DNA from: Planctomycetota bacterium
GTDB lineage: Bacteria; Planctomycetota; Planctomycetia; Planctomycetales; Planctomycetaceae
Assembly: GCA_023417655.1 (NCBI GenBank)
Contig: JAEZFD010000046.1
Coordinates: 10,022-74,021, forward strand
Direction: 5' to 3'
Length of the DNA: 64,000 nt
Shown here: piece by piece, positions 29,066-37,913 of the stretch
How positions within the stretch are numbered: the first letter of the stretch is position 1
Layout: each line of letters begins with the position of its first letter
Position numbers and translations under genes: made by a program
The notes under the pieces: generated by a model
The model's database searches: none
Seen by the model: only the letters and a program-made list of their open reading frames with translations
Told to the model about the DNA's origin: nothing

Positions 29066-30247
29066 ATGGCTCGAAATGTTTCGCTGATTTCCATTTTCTT
29101 GGCATCTCCTAGTGATCTGGAAACAGAGCGAGAATTGCTGAAGGACATCGTTGATGAACTGAATTGGTCGATTTGTCGAGGGAAAGGGGTTCGAGTTGAT
29201 CTGTTGCGGTGGGAGACTCATTCTTTCCCGGGCATGGGAGTTGATCCGCAGGCCGTGATCAATGATCAGATTCCCGATGATTATGATATCTTTATTGGTT
29301 TGATGTGGTCGCGTTACGGCACTCCCACGAAGCGTGCCGGTTCTGGAACGGAGGAGGAGTTTCGTCGTGCGCTGGCCAGATATAGGCAAAATGATGAATC
29401 GGTAAAGATTATGTTTTACTTCAAGGATGCTGCTCTGCCTCCAAGCCAGCTGGACCCCACGCAGATTCAAAAGATTCAACAATTTAAAAGAGAACTGGGA
29501 GAAGAGGGGGCGCTGTATTGCTCATTTAAGGAGACGCAAGATTTTGGAAGTCTCGTTCGTATGCATCTGATCATTTTTATTGAAGCATGGGTTTTAAGAG
29601 ACGCAGATCTACTTGTAACACAGCAGCCCAGTCATCCGTCAGTAGAGACGCCGCCCGAAGTTGATGATCCAGGTTTCTTGGACTGCATTGAGAAATTTCA
29701 GGCAGAGTTCGACTCGTCGCATATCTCAATCGGTCGGATTCAAAGTGCGATTCAGGAACTCGGGGCGGAAATAGGGACACGCACTAAGGAGCTCGGAGAT
29801 TTGAGAAGCAAGTCTACTGGCGCGGACTTGGCGGCGGCGGAGAAGCGAGTGATTAACAGGTCTGCGTCTGATCTAGGCAGATTTTCCAGACAGGTCGATA
29901 TTGAAATTCCGCTGCTGCGAGATTCGCTAACCGCGGCATTGGGGGCGTTTGTGCAAGCGATGGAAGTTTCGGTGGATTTGGAGTTGTCACTCACGGATAT
30001 CGAACACACCGAAGTCCTGCTGCAGGCAATAGGAGGTGCAGCAGACGCCATCTCCGAGGCAGTGGCCAGTACTGTTGAGTTCAGAGAGTCTGTTTTGAAG
30101 TTGCCGCGTATGACAACAATGCTAAATAGGGCAAAATTCCGGGCGGTTAAATCCATAGACGATTTGATAGAAGAGTTGGAGAGGGAATTCTTGCTGTTCT
30201 GCGAAGCGAAGAAGAGTGTACAGTCGCGACTTGATCTCTGTGATTGA
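29066..30247 (+). CDS. DUF4062 (TIR-like) protein with helical C-terminal domain
   Basis: 393 residues. The first 150 residues match the DUF4062 pattern: SIFLASPSDLETERELL (10-26), a central RWETHSFPGMGVDPQAVIND stretch (48-67), then DIFIGLMWSRYGTPT (74-88) and GTEEEF (94-99). DUF4062 is thought to be a TIR/nucleoside-processing-like fold, and is often the effector part of larger NTPase proteins. Here no NTPase follows; residues 205-393 form a long Leu/Ala/Glu-rich helical segment, likely a coiled coil or bundle. Codon use and composition are more AT-rich than all flanking genes, suggesting horizontal transfer. It ends beside a truncated methyltransferase. Function unproven; a role in stress or phage response is inference. 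Confidence 0.75.
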   Translation: MARNVSLISIFLASPSDLETERELLKDIVDELNWSICRGKGVRVDLLRWETHSFPGMGVDPQAVINDQIPDDYDIFIGLMWSRYGTPTKRAGSGTEEEFRRALARYRQNDESVKIMFYFKDAALPPSQLDPTQIQKIQQFKRELGEEGALYCSFKETQDFGSLVRMHLIIFIEAWVLRDADLLVTQQPSHPSVETPPEVDDPGFLDCIEKFQAEFDSSHISIGRIQSAIQELGAEIGTRTKELGDLRSKSTGADLAAAEKRVINRSASDLGRFSRQVDIEIPLLRDSLTAALGAFVQAMEVSVDLELSLTDIEHTEVLLQAIGGAADAISEAVASTVEFRESVLKLPRMTTMLNRAKFRAVKSIDDLIEELEREFLLFCEAKKSVQSRLDLCD

Positions 30248-30320
30248 CGATTGAAGTGTTGGCTGGTTTGACTGATGCTGTTCAATGTGGTGAGAAGGTT
30301 TCGACTCACTTCGAGGTAGA

Positions 30321-30545
30321 TCAGGGCGGCGGGGTACCGCTCGCATCTGCTGCGAGGACCTCTTGAAACTGTTCGGCGAGCAGAACGGAAAGCTGCCCGT
30401 TGCCGCACGCACAATCGAGCGCTCGGTACCGAGTTGGGGTCGCCTCGGCCAAGGCGTTCACGAGTTCGACGGGATAGCGTGGACGATACGCAGCGTATCG
30501 ATCTGATCCGTCCGAGAAATGATCTTTGAACTCCCCGTCTGCCAT
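30321..30545 (-). pseudogene. Truncated class I SAM methyltransferase
   Basis: 74 residues starting MADGEFKDHFSDGSDRY and containing YRPRYPVELVNALAE and the SAM-binding ALDCACGNGQLSVLLAE and EVLAADAS, as in a common family of about 250-residue methyltransferases. Right after AADAS the frame runs into GTPPP and a stop, so the catalytic half is lost. Neither other minus-strand frame downstream carries the missing half. It starts 50 bases after the GT4 gene on the same strand, so it once may have been its operon partner. The break lies at the edge of the AT-rich DUF4062 segment. Confidence 0.75.
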
Positions 30546-30595
30546 GCGACTTCTCCCTCCGACTTCCGGCCCAGATTGCGGCCTGCTTCAAGTCC

Positions 30596-31804
30596 TTACT
30601 GCGTCGCGATCGTTTTCCTTTGGCGGGGTTTTGACCGCAAGTGCAGTGCCGTTACTGCCTGTATGATTCCATCGGCGGCTTGTTGAGGAGAGTAGGAGTC
30701 GATTCTTGCTCGGGCGTTCTGCCCCATTGAATGCAGTTTCGCCGGATCGCGTGCCGCTTCAATGAAGAGGTCAGCCAGGGCGTTCCAGTTTCCAAACGGA
30801 AAGGTCCACCCGGTTTCGCCTTGAGTGATCAGATCCGCGGAGCAGCCGACGAGATCGCTGACGATGGCAGGGCGGCCGCAGGCCATGCCTTCGTTGACGA
30901 CCAGCCCCCAAGTTTCCCCGGCATCTGACGGAAGAACCAGACAGTCGGCGGCCGAGTAATAAGCCGGAATCTCCTGCTGATTCACAAAGCCAGCGAAATG
31001 GACGGGGACGTTCCCTCGCCGGGCGATGGCCTCGCATTCCTGTCGTTGCTCTCCGTCTCCGACGATCAACAGATGCATTTTCGGATGGGCCTTCCTGGCA
31101 ACACAGAAGGCTTTGATCAACTCGATCGGGTGCTTCTTCTCCTGAAGTTTTCCACTGAACAGGAAGCAGGTGGCGTCTTCTGGGATCCCGTGTTTCTGAC
31201 GGACTTCGCGCCCAGGCTCCGGCGACCTGACCGCAGCCGCGAAGCGTTCATTTTCCACACAGTATGGGGCAGGGAACAGGCGATTTTCATTCACGCCATG
31301 GCTGAGGTAAAAGTCTCGATTGGCGCGCCCGATAGGGAGGCAGGCGGAATACCGTCGAACCAGCACCCGTTGCAGCATGCGTTTCCAGCGGGGGCGGTGT
31401 CGCAGGTTGTTGGCTTCACCCCGAACGATGCAGGGGATGCGGAGTGACCGAGCGGCCCGAAGTCCCTGCAGGCAGCTCTTTACCACCCAGCCGTTTACGA
31501 TCAGGACGTCAATCTCGTCTCTCTGCAGGACGCTACGGATCTCAGGGGTCTCGCATCCTTTGAAGGATGTCACCGAAGGGGTTTTGGAGACGTTGTTGAG
31601 AACGGAATAGCGATAGCCGTCAAGAAGCGGGATATCCCAGCTGAACTGGACGCCGAATCCTTCACCTTGCTTTTGAGCATCCGGCAACATGCAGTAATAG
31701 ACGCGGAAGTCGAGTTCTTCCTCGCGATCCAGCAGGCGGAAAACCGGTACCTGATACTGGATCGGATGAGTGGTCAGAAAGGCAACGCGGACGGGTGTTG
31801 TCAT
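30596..31804 (-). CDS. GT4-type glycosyltransferase
   Basis: 402 residues with two Rossmann-like halves. N-terminal: RVAFLTTHPIQYQVPVFR. C-terminal: FLFSGKLQEKKHPIELIKAF, MHLLIVGDGEQRQE, VHFAGFVNQQEIPAYYSAAD and the GT-B catalytic/donor motif ETWGLVVNEGMACGRP with the EX7E pair, then ATIVSDLVG-like VGCSADLI. It should transfer a sugar from a nucleotide donor to a glycan or lipid in envelope or polysaccharide synthesis. There is no signal peptide. Next to it are a truncated methyltransferase and an unusually long empty region. Confidence 0.9.
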   Translation of the reverse strand: MTTPVRVAFLTTHPIQYQVPVFRLLDREEELDFRVYYCMLPDAQKQGEGFGVQFSWDIPLLDGYRYSVLNNVSKTPSVTSFKGCETPEIRSVLQRDEIDVLIVNGWVVKSCLQGLRAARSLRIPCIVRGEANNLRHRPRWKRMLQRVLVRRYSACLPIGRANRDFYLSHGVNENRLFPAPYCVENERFAAAVRSPEPGREVRQKHGIPEDATCFLFSGKLQEKKHPIELIKAFCVARKAHPKMHLLIVGDGEQRQECEAIARRGNVPVHFAGFVNQQEIPAYYSAADCLVLPSDAGETWGLVVNEGMACGRPAIVSDLVGCSADLITQGETGWTFPFGNWNALADLFIEAARDPAKLHSMGQNARARIDSYSPQQAADGIIQAVTALHLRSKPRQRKTIATQ

Positions 31805-32585
31805 GTCTTGAAGAACTCTGATCCCTTGAAACGACTCATCAAATCCATTGACTTCGATGTGAAGTCTGGTGAGAGCTGAATCCCAGTGTCATGGTGGTCT
31901 CATCAAGAAATCGTTCCTTTTCCGTGTTGGTCTCGATTCTGTCACTCGAGCAGCTCTTGCCTTCTCGTTTCCTCAGTGGAATTACTCAGAACTGCGTAGC
32001 ACTGTCTCCGGTGATGAAGTCGGGCACGAAAGCCGGATTTCGCCAGGGAATGCTTCCTTTCCAGCTCCGGAGTTCGCTTTCGAGGAGGCCCTCTGGGCGA
32101 TCGGGGATTTTCCGGGAACCGGGGGACGCCGAACGCACAAATCAGAGCTTGTCGGTGTTCGCTGAAATGAGTAGTCTTGGCCCGCCTCGATTCAGTCCAC
32201 TTTTGCCTCTCCGGGCATGGACTTGTCTTTCCGCCCACTTCAATTCCATCGATGATGGCTGTTCGGGGAGATTCAGAGGCAACTGAGAGCGATTGACTTT
32301 CCTCGGTGCTCAGCGCGGTTTCCGAGCAGGAAAATACTGTTCACCGTAGCGGGACTGGGCGGTCATCTCGCAAAAAGTCACTTTGCGAGTGGGCCAGGAA
32401 TTCCGGTTGTCAGTTCGAGTTTGTCCTGAAGTGTTTTCCCGAGTGATGAGGGAAAAAGATGCATTTGAGAATTCGAATGCGTTGAAGAGCGGGCCGAGTG
32501 TCGTGGGACAACTTGTCAGAGAATTGAGTGAACGTATTCAGAGCCAAGGGAATACGAGTCACTGCAGTAAAGGAAAGCCCCGCCG
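31805..32585. other. Long non-coding stretch (about 780 bases)
   Basis: No open frame here has recognisable protein features, ribosome-binding site or composition like its neighbours. It presumably contains promoters of the two divergent genes. Possibly decayed DNA related to the accessory segment to its left. Confidence 0.4.
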
Positions 32586-33287
32586 TTGAGAATTCGGAAT
32601 GATGGTATCAAGCGAGTCCTCGTGTTCATCGCGGCGACGGGTATTCATTTACTCTTTCGGACATTGCGATATCGCACGTTTTATTCCCGAAGCGACACCA
32701 GTCCTTACCTCCCTGTGACTGGAGCCACCTATACGTATTGCGTCTGGCATGACTCGCTGATCATCCCGTTATTTGCAGGTCGTCAGCCGAATACGATGGC
32801 TGTGGTCAGCCAGCATGGCGATGGGAACTGGATCGCGTTGCTCTTGAAGGCACTGAAAATCCGTTCTGTACGCGGGTCCAGCTCCAAGGGCGGAGCGAAT
32901 GCCATGCGTCAGATTCTCGAACAGGGCCAGTCAGGTCATTTTGTGCTGACTCCTGACGGTCCACGCGGTCCCCGACGAAAGATGAAAGCGGGTGTTTCGT
33001 TTCTGGCTTCCCGTGCAGGAAAAGCGGTCGTACCGACAGCGTTCTCATGCAGTCGGGCCTGGTATATCGGGACAGGTTGGACCGATCTGATGCTGCCGAT
33101 GCCGTTTTCGAAGATCTATCTGATCACCGGAACTCCGATTGAGATCCCGGTCGACGCGCGACGGGAAGAACTCGACGCCTTCTCGCAGCAGATTGAAGAT
33201 GAAATGTTCCGGCTGAACGCCCGGGCAGATCGTCTCGCCAAAGGACTGCCTGACGAAGTCGAACCCACTCTTGCCGTAGCGGTCTGA
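32586..33287 (+). CDS. Lysophospholipid acyltransferase-like protein (DUF374)
   Basis: 233 residues from TTG at 32586 (AAGGAAAG eight bases upstream). It carries the DUF374/LPLAT-like motifs: YCVWHDSLIIPLFAG (the HD pair of the active-site region), SQHGDGNWIA, RGSSSKGGANAMRQIL and LTPDGPRGPRRKMKAGVSFLA. Members with known biology acylate or help process lipid A or lysophospholipids at the inner membrane. A short hydrophobic N-terminal helix may anchor it. Monocistronic, convergent with a membrane-protein gene. Confidence 0.85.
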   Translation: MRIRNDGIKRVLVFIAATGIHLLFRTLRYRTFYSRSDTSPYLPVTGATYTYCVWHDSLIIPLFAGRQPNTMAVVSQHGDGNWIALLLKALKIRSVRGSSSKGGANAMRQILEQGQSGHFVLTPDGPRGPRRKMKAGVSFLASRAGKAVVPTAFSCSRAWYIGTGWTDLMLPMPFSKIYLITGTPIEIPVDARREELDAFSQQIEDEMFRLNARADRLAKGLPDEVEPTLAVAV

Positions 33288-33345
33288 GTGGATCGCGACG
33301 TTCAGATAGGGATGCCCTGACTGCCAGACCGTTCTGGTTGAATTA

Positions 33346-34212
33346 CTATCTGCGCCGAATGGCGAGTGATGACCCTGCCATCACCAGAGTCAGGATTCCA
33401 AATCCCCACGCGAGACGTGCAAGATTCTGACGGCCCATTCGGTCTCGGGTGGTTTGATCAATTTTCTTTTTCAGCTCTGAGGTCAGCCGGACCTCGACGA
33501 CCACCTGTTGCACTTGCTCGGTGAAGCCCCCGATTTCCAGCGGCCAGGTGATCTGACATTCTTTCAGGATCGCTCCGGTCGCACGCAGGTCTGAAATCTT
33601 GAGAGGGATGTCCCGGGTCATCTCGCTGGAGATCCACCCGGTTTCAGTCAGTTTTGCTGTGAGACTCTTCTCCAGCTGTGACCATGCTTCCTCTGCCGTC
33701 GCGAATCGCTGCGAAGAAATCGTGACCACGTCTGAATGCGAATCGCGGGCTGGAGCGGAGACCCAGGCCGGGACCTCTTTGATCACTTTCTCGCTCGAGA
33801 GATGCGCGTCATGGTACAGGCGTTCGACGACTTTGATCGGCCGACCCGGAATAGATGGGTTTTCAGGTTCAGTTTCTGCCGGGAGCACTGATTCAACCGA
33901 CAGAGATTCGTCCCGTGAAATCTGCTCGACGTCCGTAGGGAGTCTCTTTGGTGGCGGAGGCGGCTCCGGATGGGGAGGAGCAGTTGTAGCAATTGGCGAC
34001 GCAATTGGGCGCCGGGGTTGCAGTGTCGCTTCCGGATTGATCAGGTTCGGGCCGTCGAGCATCGCCAGCACGACAAAGAGCATCCCAATAAAAAACAGGC
34101 AGGCGACGATTTTTCCGATCACCAGAAAGAGGATTTCGCTGGCGAAGAACAGCATCACGCCAAAGAGCACGATACCGAACAGAAACACGAGTAAGAATAA
34201 GGCGACGATCAT
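33346..34212 (-). CDS. Membrane protein of unknown function in the kinase block
   Basis: 288 residues from ATG at 34212 (TTG nine codons earlier also in frame). Two N-terminal hydrophobic helices (about 1-50), a proline-rich linker (about 70-90), a soluble domain and one C-terminal helix (about 265-283) ending in RRR. No family recognised. It is the last gene of a minus-strand set that begins with the coiled-coil gene at 37913; the kinase gene stop lies only about 33 bases upstream, so it is probably cotranscribed with the kinase. Confidence 0.75.
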   Translation of the reverse strand: MIVALFLLVFLFGIVLFGVMLFFASEILFLVIGKIVACLFFIGMLFVVLAMLDGPNLINPEATLQPRRPIASPIATTAPPHPEPPPPPKRLPTDVEQISRDESLSVESVLPAETEPENPSIPGRPIKVVERLYHDAHLSSEKVIKEVPAWVSAPARDSHSDVVTISSQRFATAEEAWSQLEKSLTAKLTETGWISSEMTRDIPLKISDLRATGAILKECQITWPLEIGGFTEQVQQVVVEVRLTSELKKKIDQTTRDRMGRQNLARLAWGFGILTLVMAGSSLAIRRR

Positions 34213-34245
34213 ATGCTGTTTTCCGCACTGCGATAGCAAACTGCA

Positions 34246-36231
34246 CTAATGGGACCACTCAGGTCGCACCAGGGTTCCAACGCGTTCTGAAGGACCGATC
34301 CACGGATCGGTGAGCTGAACGGTACAGGCGATGACGGCCGCCCAGGCCAGTCCCCAGGCAACCGGAAAAGCGAAGACCAGCAGGATGAGCCATGTGGCGA
34401 ACAGGACGCTCGCGGTTCTCCAGAAGGAAAATCGTTGCTCACGGCGCGGGGACGTCAATTTCGCCCAGTTGATGAAGGCAAACAGACTTCCGAAGAAGAG
34501 CGCATAGCCTGTGAGAGTGGGGCCCTGAGCCTGGGTGATGAGTTCGTGACCAAAGAATTCCCGGACAGCCCCGAGTGCCTTGTTGGATTCGAACATGCGC
34601 ATCTGCACGAAGAGGAACTGATGGACGTATGCAATCTGAACACCGACCACGACTCCCACGAGTGATTTTGCCCAGAAGGAGACAGGCGCCTTGGGTGACT
34701 GTGACTGCAGCCAGCGGATGAAAGCGACTCCCCAGCAGGCAATGATGACGCCAGATACGAAGAGACCAATATGTGTGGGCTGAACTTCGGCGCTTTTCGG
34801 AACCGTAAAGAGCGATGGTCGAATGATGGAGAGCAACAGCGATAGCAGTAAGCCAACGGGCGCGGCCAAGCTGGCCATTGCCAATGCTCTTGCGAGGAGA
34901 TTCCGCTTCTGAATCTCGGTCGTCGGTTCATTCTTTATGCCGAGTGTCTCCATCGAACTCGTCGCCATTGGCGTGGCGACAGTGGCGCCAATGGCAGGTG
35001 AATCAGGTCTCGGCCAAATCGGGCGAAACAAGTCAATTCGTTTCCAGGCTAACAGACCCGTGATCACGAACAGCGCTCCCAAAAAGATGCCTCTCGACAT
35101 TCGGTGTGGAGGAACAAGATGGGAGAATGGCAGATGAGGTCCCGCCGCACCCAAGATCGACAGAACGATGATTAAAGCTCCCAATCCAATCAGGACGACG
35201 TGCCTGGAAAGATTGCTGTCGATTCCGGGGGAGCACGCCCTCACTCCAGACCAAGTCTGCTTACTGTCGGCTTTGTGAACGCGGTGTTTGGAGTAAGTCC
35301 CGCATCCTTTCCAGTGATGATTCCAATGTCCGCCGCAATATTTCTTTTTGCGATGCGTTTCAGGTGCTCCGTTACGACGCGAGTCGCTGGAAAAGGATTC
35401 GGCCGTCCCACCATGATTGCGGGGAGGAGGTGGTGTCCCGCCCGGAGCAGCTTCAAGGAACGCCTGAGCGAGTGCCCCTGCGCTCGAATAGCGCTGGCGT
35501 GGATCTTTGTTTAACGCCTTTCCAATCACCGGACGCAGCTGAGTCGGCAGTTTTGAGAGATCTGGCTGCGCGGTCAGGTGCTTCAGAAGAATTTCGCCGG
35601 TCGATTCGCCTTCAAACGGGACATCTCCCGTCAGCATTTCATACAGCATGATGCCGAGTGCATAGACATCGACTTCCCGCCCATAGGAGCCTTTGGCGAC
35701 TTCTGGTGCCATGTAATAGACGGTGCCGACGCTCTGGGTCTGGGCGCTCCGCTGGCTGGCAGAAATGAACTTGGAAAGTCCGACGTCTCCGATTTTCACA
35801 GTACCGGACTGCAGAAAGACGTTGGCCGGTTTCAGGTCGCGATGAACGAGTCCTCGCTGGTGGAGGAAGTCGATTCCCGCTGCGATCCCCTGGAGCCACT
35901 GCCTGACCTGCTCGATCGGAAGTCCCTTAGGGTGATTGCGTAGAGTCTGATCCAGCGTGAGACCGGAGACGTACTCCATGACGATCCAGTGATCCCCGTC
36001 GTCATCCTTTAAAATGTCGAAGATCGTCACCAGATTGGGGTGCGACAGGTTCAGACACTGCTGCACTCCGCGCAGCTCGACTTCTGTATTGTGCTGCAGC
36101 AGCTTGAGCGCGACTTCGCGACCGGCATCAGAGACGGCGTAGTAAACTTCTCCAAAACCGCCGCGATAAATCGCGCGTTTGATGGTGAAGCCGGGAAGTG
36201 GTCGCGATTCGGGAGCAAACGTGAATTTCAT
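34246..36231 (-). CDS. Membrane-anchored Hanks-type Ser/Thr protein kinase
   Basis: 661 residues from ATG at 36231 (GCAGGA eight bases upstream; earlier in-frame codons are not kinase-like). The kinase domain runs from 15 to about 285: glycine loop YRGGFGEVYY (22-31), ATP lysine in VALKLLQ (K43), catalytic HRDLKPAN (D132), DVG in place of DFG (149-151), and MAPEV with GREVDVYALG. About eight hydrophobic segments follow a polar linker (about 290-350). It should phosphorylate Ser/Thr proteins at the membrane. The neighbouring FHA-like protein is a plausible phosphopeptide reader. Confidence 0.92.
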   Translation of the reverse strand: MKFTFAPESRPLPGFTIKRAIYRGGFGEVYYAVSDAGREVALKLLQHNTEVELRGVQQCLNLSHPNLVTIFDILKDDDGDHWIVMEYVSGLTLDQTLRNHPKGLPIEQVRQWLQGIAAGIDFLHQRGLVHRDLKPANVFLQSGTVKIGDVGLSKFISASQRSAQTQSVGTVYYMAPEVAKGSYGREVDVYALGIMLYEMLTGDVPFEGESTGEILLKHLTAQPDLSKLPTQLRPVIGKALNKDPRQRYSSAGALAQAFLEAAPGGTPPPPRNHGGTAESFSSDSRRNGAPETHRKKKYCGGHWNHHWKGCGTYSKHRVHKADSKQTWSGVRACSPGIDSNLSRHVVLIGLGALIIVLSILGAAGPHLPFSHLVPPHRMSRGIFLGALFVITGLLAWKRIDLFRPIWPRPDSPAIGATVATPMATSSMETLGIKNEPTTEIQKRNLLARALAMASLAAPVGLLLSLLLSIIRPSLFTVPKSAEVQPTHIGLFVSGVIIACWGVAFIRWLQSQSPKAPVSFWAKSLVGVVVGVQIAYVHQFLFVQMRMFESNKALGAVREFFGHELITQAQGPTLTGYALFFGSLFAFINWAKLTSPRREQRFSFWRTASVLFATWLILLVFAFPVAWGLAWAAVIACTVQLTDPWIGPSERVGTLVRPEWSH

Positions 36232-36383
36232 CGCACACATCCTGCTTCCGCACTGTTGATCCGTGAACGTGATCCGTGAAGGTCTGAAGCCCCGCTGACC
36301 CGAGATGTGCTGGCGTGACATTGAAGTCTCGAATGACTGACAGAAGAAACGCTTCAGGCCTGTCGGCGGATCAAGAATTCTCC

Positions 36384-36989
36384 TCAGCTCGTGAGAGGTT
36401 CAAAACGAAATCGCCATCCATCTTGCTGATAATCCTGTAAGGAAGCGAAGGGCACGGAGGATGATGTTGTTTCGTCCTCCTCAATTCGTCCCCACAGGTC
36501 GCCGTCGTACTCGTAAATGACCCAGCGATTTTCCCAGTGAGGACACGGAACGTGGGTCTGCTTGCCGGGTCCGATCAGACAAGCTCCCTGAAACAGGACC
36601 ACACCATCCAGGTGATCCACCGTGCGGTGTTCTCCGAGTGAAAATCCAGCGGATTCACACAGCGGGGAAGGAAGCCTCCACTGAGTTCTGACGATTCCAT
36701 TCAGAGAAATTTCATCCTGATCAAACAGACGTGTTGGCGTGCTGATCTCCTGACCGTTGAGTTCGCAAGCTCCAGCGGGATGAAGCCAGTGACAACCTTC
36801 CGATCGACTCCAGATCGCATGTTCTGTCCGCAGAGCAGCAGGCCATCTAAGTTGATAACCGGAACCGGGGCGCGTCGAGCCTCCTCCCCAGACAAGTTGA
36901 TCTCGAAACCACAACAGCCAGCATCCTCCGCCGTCGATCCACAGCAAACACCCGGCTGACTCTTTTAATGAAATTCGACGATTGGACAT
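36384..36989 (-). CDS. FHA-like (forkhead-associated) protein
   Basis: About 201 residues from the ATG at 36989; upstream in-frame codons are not convincing. The middle resembles an FHA fold: PAALRTEHAIWSR (serine/arginine-His loop in degenerate form), WLHPAGACELNGQEI with the conserved NG pair, then LFDQDEISLNG. The classical SxxH is not exact, so phosphothreonine binding is uncertain. No membrane segment. It lies directly upstream of the Ser/Thr kinase in the same direction, a common pairing. Confidence 0.6.
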   Translation of the reverse strand: MSNRRISLKESAGCLLWIDGGGCWLLWFRDQLVWGGGSTRPGSGYQLRWPAALRTEHAIWSRSEGCHWLHPAGACELNGQEISTPTRLFDQDEISLNGIVRTQWRLPSPLCESAGFSLGEHRTVDHLDGVVLFQGACLIGPGKQTHVPCPHWENRWVIYEYDGDLWGRIEEDETTSSSVPFASLQDYQQDGWRFRFEPLTS

Positions 36990-37079
36990 CACATGACAAA
37001 GATGGAATCGAAATGCAGGACATTCGTAACAGAACACTCCCGAAGGTGAAGTTTCACCGCGGGAGCGTCACTGTTCTGA

Positions 37080-37913
37080 TTATCGCGAATGATTGCCATG
37101 GGAATCCAGTCGCTCTGCCATCCGGTCATCCGGTGACTTGCTAAAGTAGGATTCGACTTTCTGCGCGATGTCGCCGGGTTCATCGGCTTCAACTTCTCGT
37201 TCGACAGGAATCAGCCCATTCAAATCTCCTTCGGAGGCGAGAACGGCGTCTTCGATGTCCAGTCGCTTCTCGATCGTTGCAATCAGGGACTTCACGCGAG
37301 CAAGTTGAGAGTTGTCGACATGTAACCCGTGAATCTCCCGACGGGCATGCACAGTGCGAAGTCGAGCTTCCAGTCGTTCAAGCTCCGCTTCGAGAGTCTT
37401 CCGCTGCGACAGCATGCCTTCGAGTGTTTCCCGATTGGCACTGAGTGCGGCTTCTTTTGCGGCGAGAATTTCCCGTTCTCGTTTGACGGTCTCTTCTGCG
37501 ATTTTGAAGCGTTTGAACCGTTCAGCGAGATCCTTTTCGACCTCCTGCCGGCTATATCGATTTCCGGCATATACAAACCGGGTGTCCTCACGCTTCAGGT
37601 CGTCCGTGAGCGCCAGGATCGATTCCTGCTGCGCGGCGAGTTGCTTTTCCCGCTTCTGAATCGATGCCTGTAGCTGGGCGACATCGACCTGTTCTTCCGC
37701 AATCAGGTGCATCGATTTGCGTACCTGAGGCAACAGCCGTTCGACTTCATGTCGAGCACGTTCGATTTCGAATTCGAGCGGAACTTCTCCACGAACATGC
37801 TGTCGGGCAGATGCTAAACCCGTTCGGGCATAACTGAAGACATCTTTACCAAAGAACACGCCTCCCAGCGTCGCAGCGGCGACGACTCCGAGAATGGTTT
37901 TGCGAATGAACAT
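37080..37913 (-). CDS. Membrane-anchored coiled-coil protein
   Basis: 277 residues from ATG at 37913 (AGGAG six bases upstream; longer in-frame starts lack this). A short N-terminal hydrophobic helix (FIRKTILGVVAAATLGGVFFG) is followed by long Glu/Lys/Arg/Leu-rich heptads (about 40-225) typical of coiled coil. It resembles PspA/IM30-like planctomycete proteins only in general composition; I do not assign a family. It is the first gene of the minus-strand kinase block. Confidence 0.72.
   Translation of the reverse strand: MFIRKTILGVVAAATLGGVFFGKDVFSYARTGLASARQHVRGEVPLEFEIERARHEVERLLPQVRKSMHLIAEEQVDVAQLQASIQKREKQLAAQQESILALTDDLKREDTRFVYAGNRYSRQEVEKDLAERFKRFKIAEETVKREREILAAKEAALSANRETLEGMLSQRKTLEAELERLEARLRTVHARREIHGLHVDNSQLARVKSLIATIEKRLDIEDAVLASEGDLNGLIPVEREVEADEPGDIAQKVESYFSKSPDDRMAERLDSHGNHSR

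Noticed and set aside
34211..34240. AGCAAACTGCACT similar to the right end of the intergenic repeat
   Set aside because: Only the short end matches and there is no left end; likely chance near the membrane-protein gene's start.
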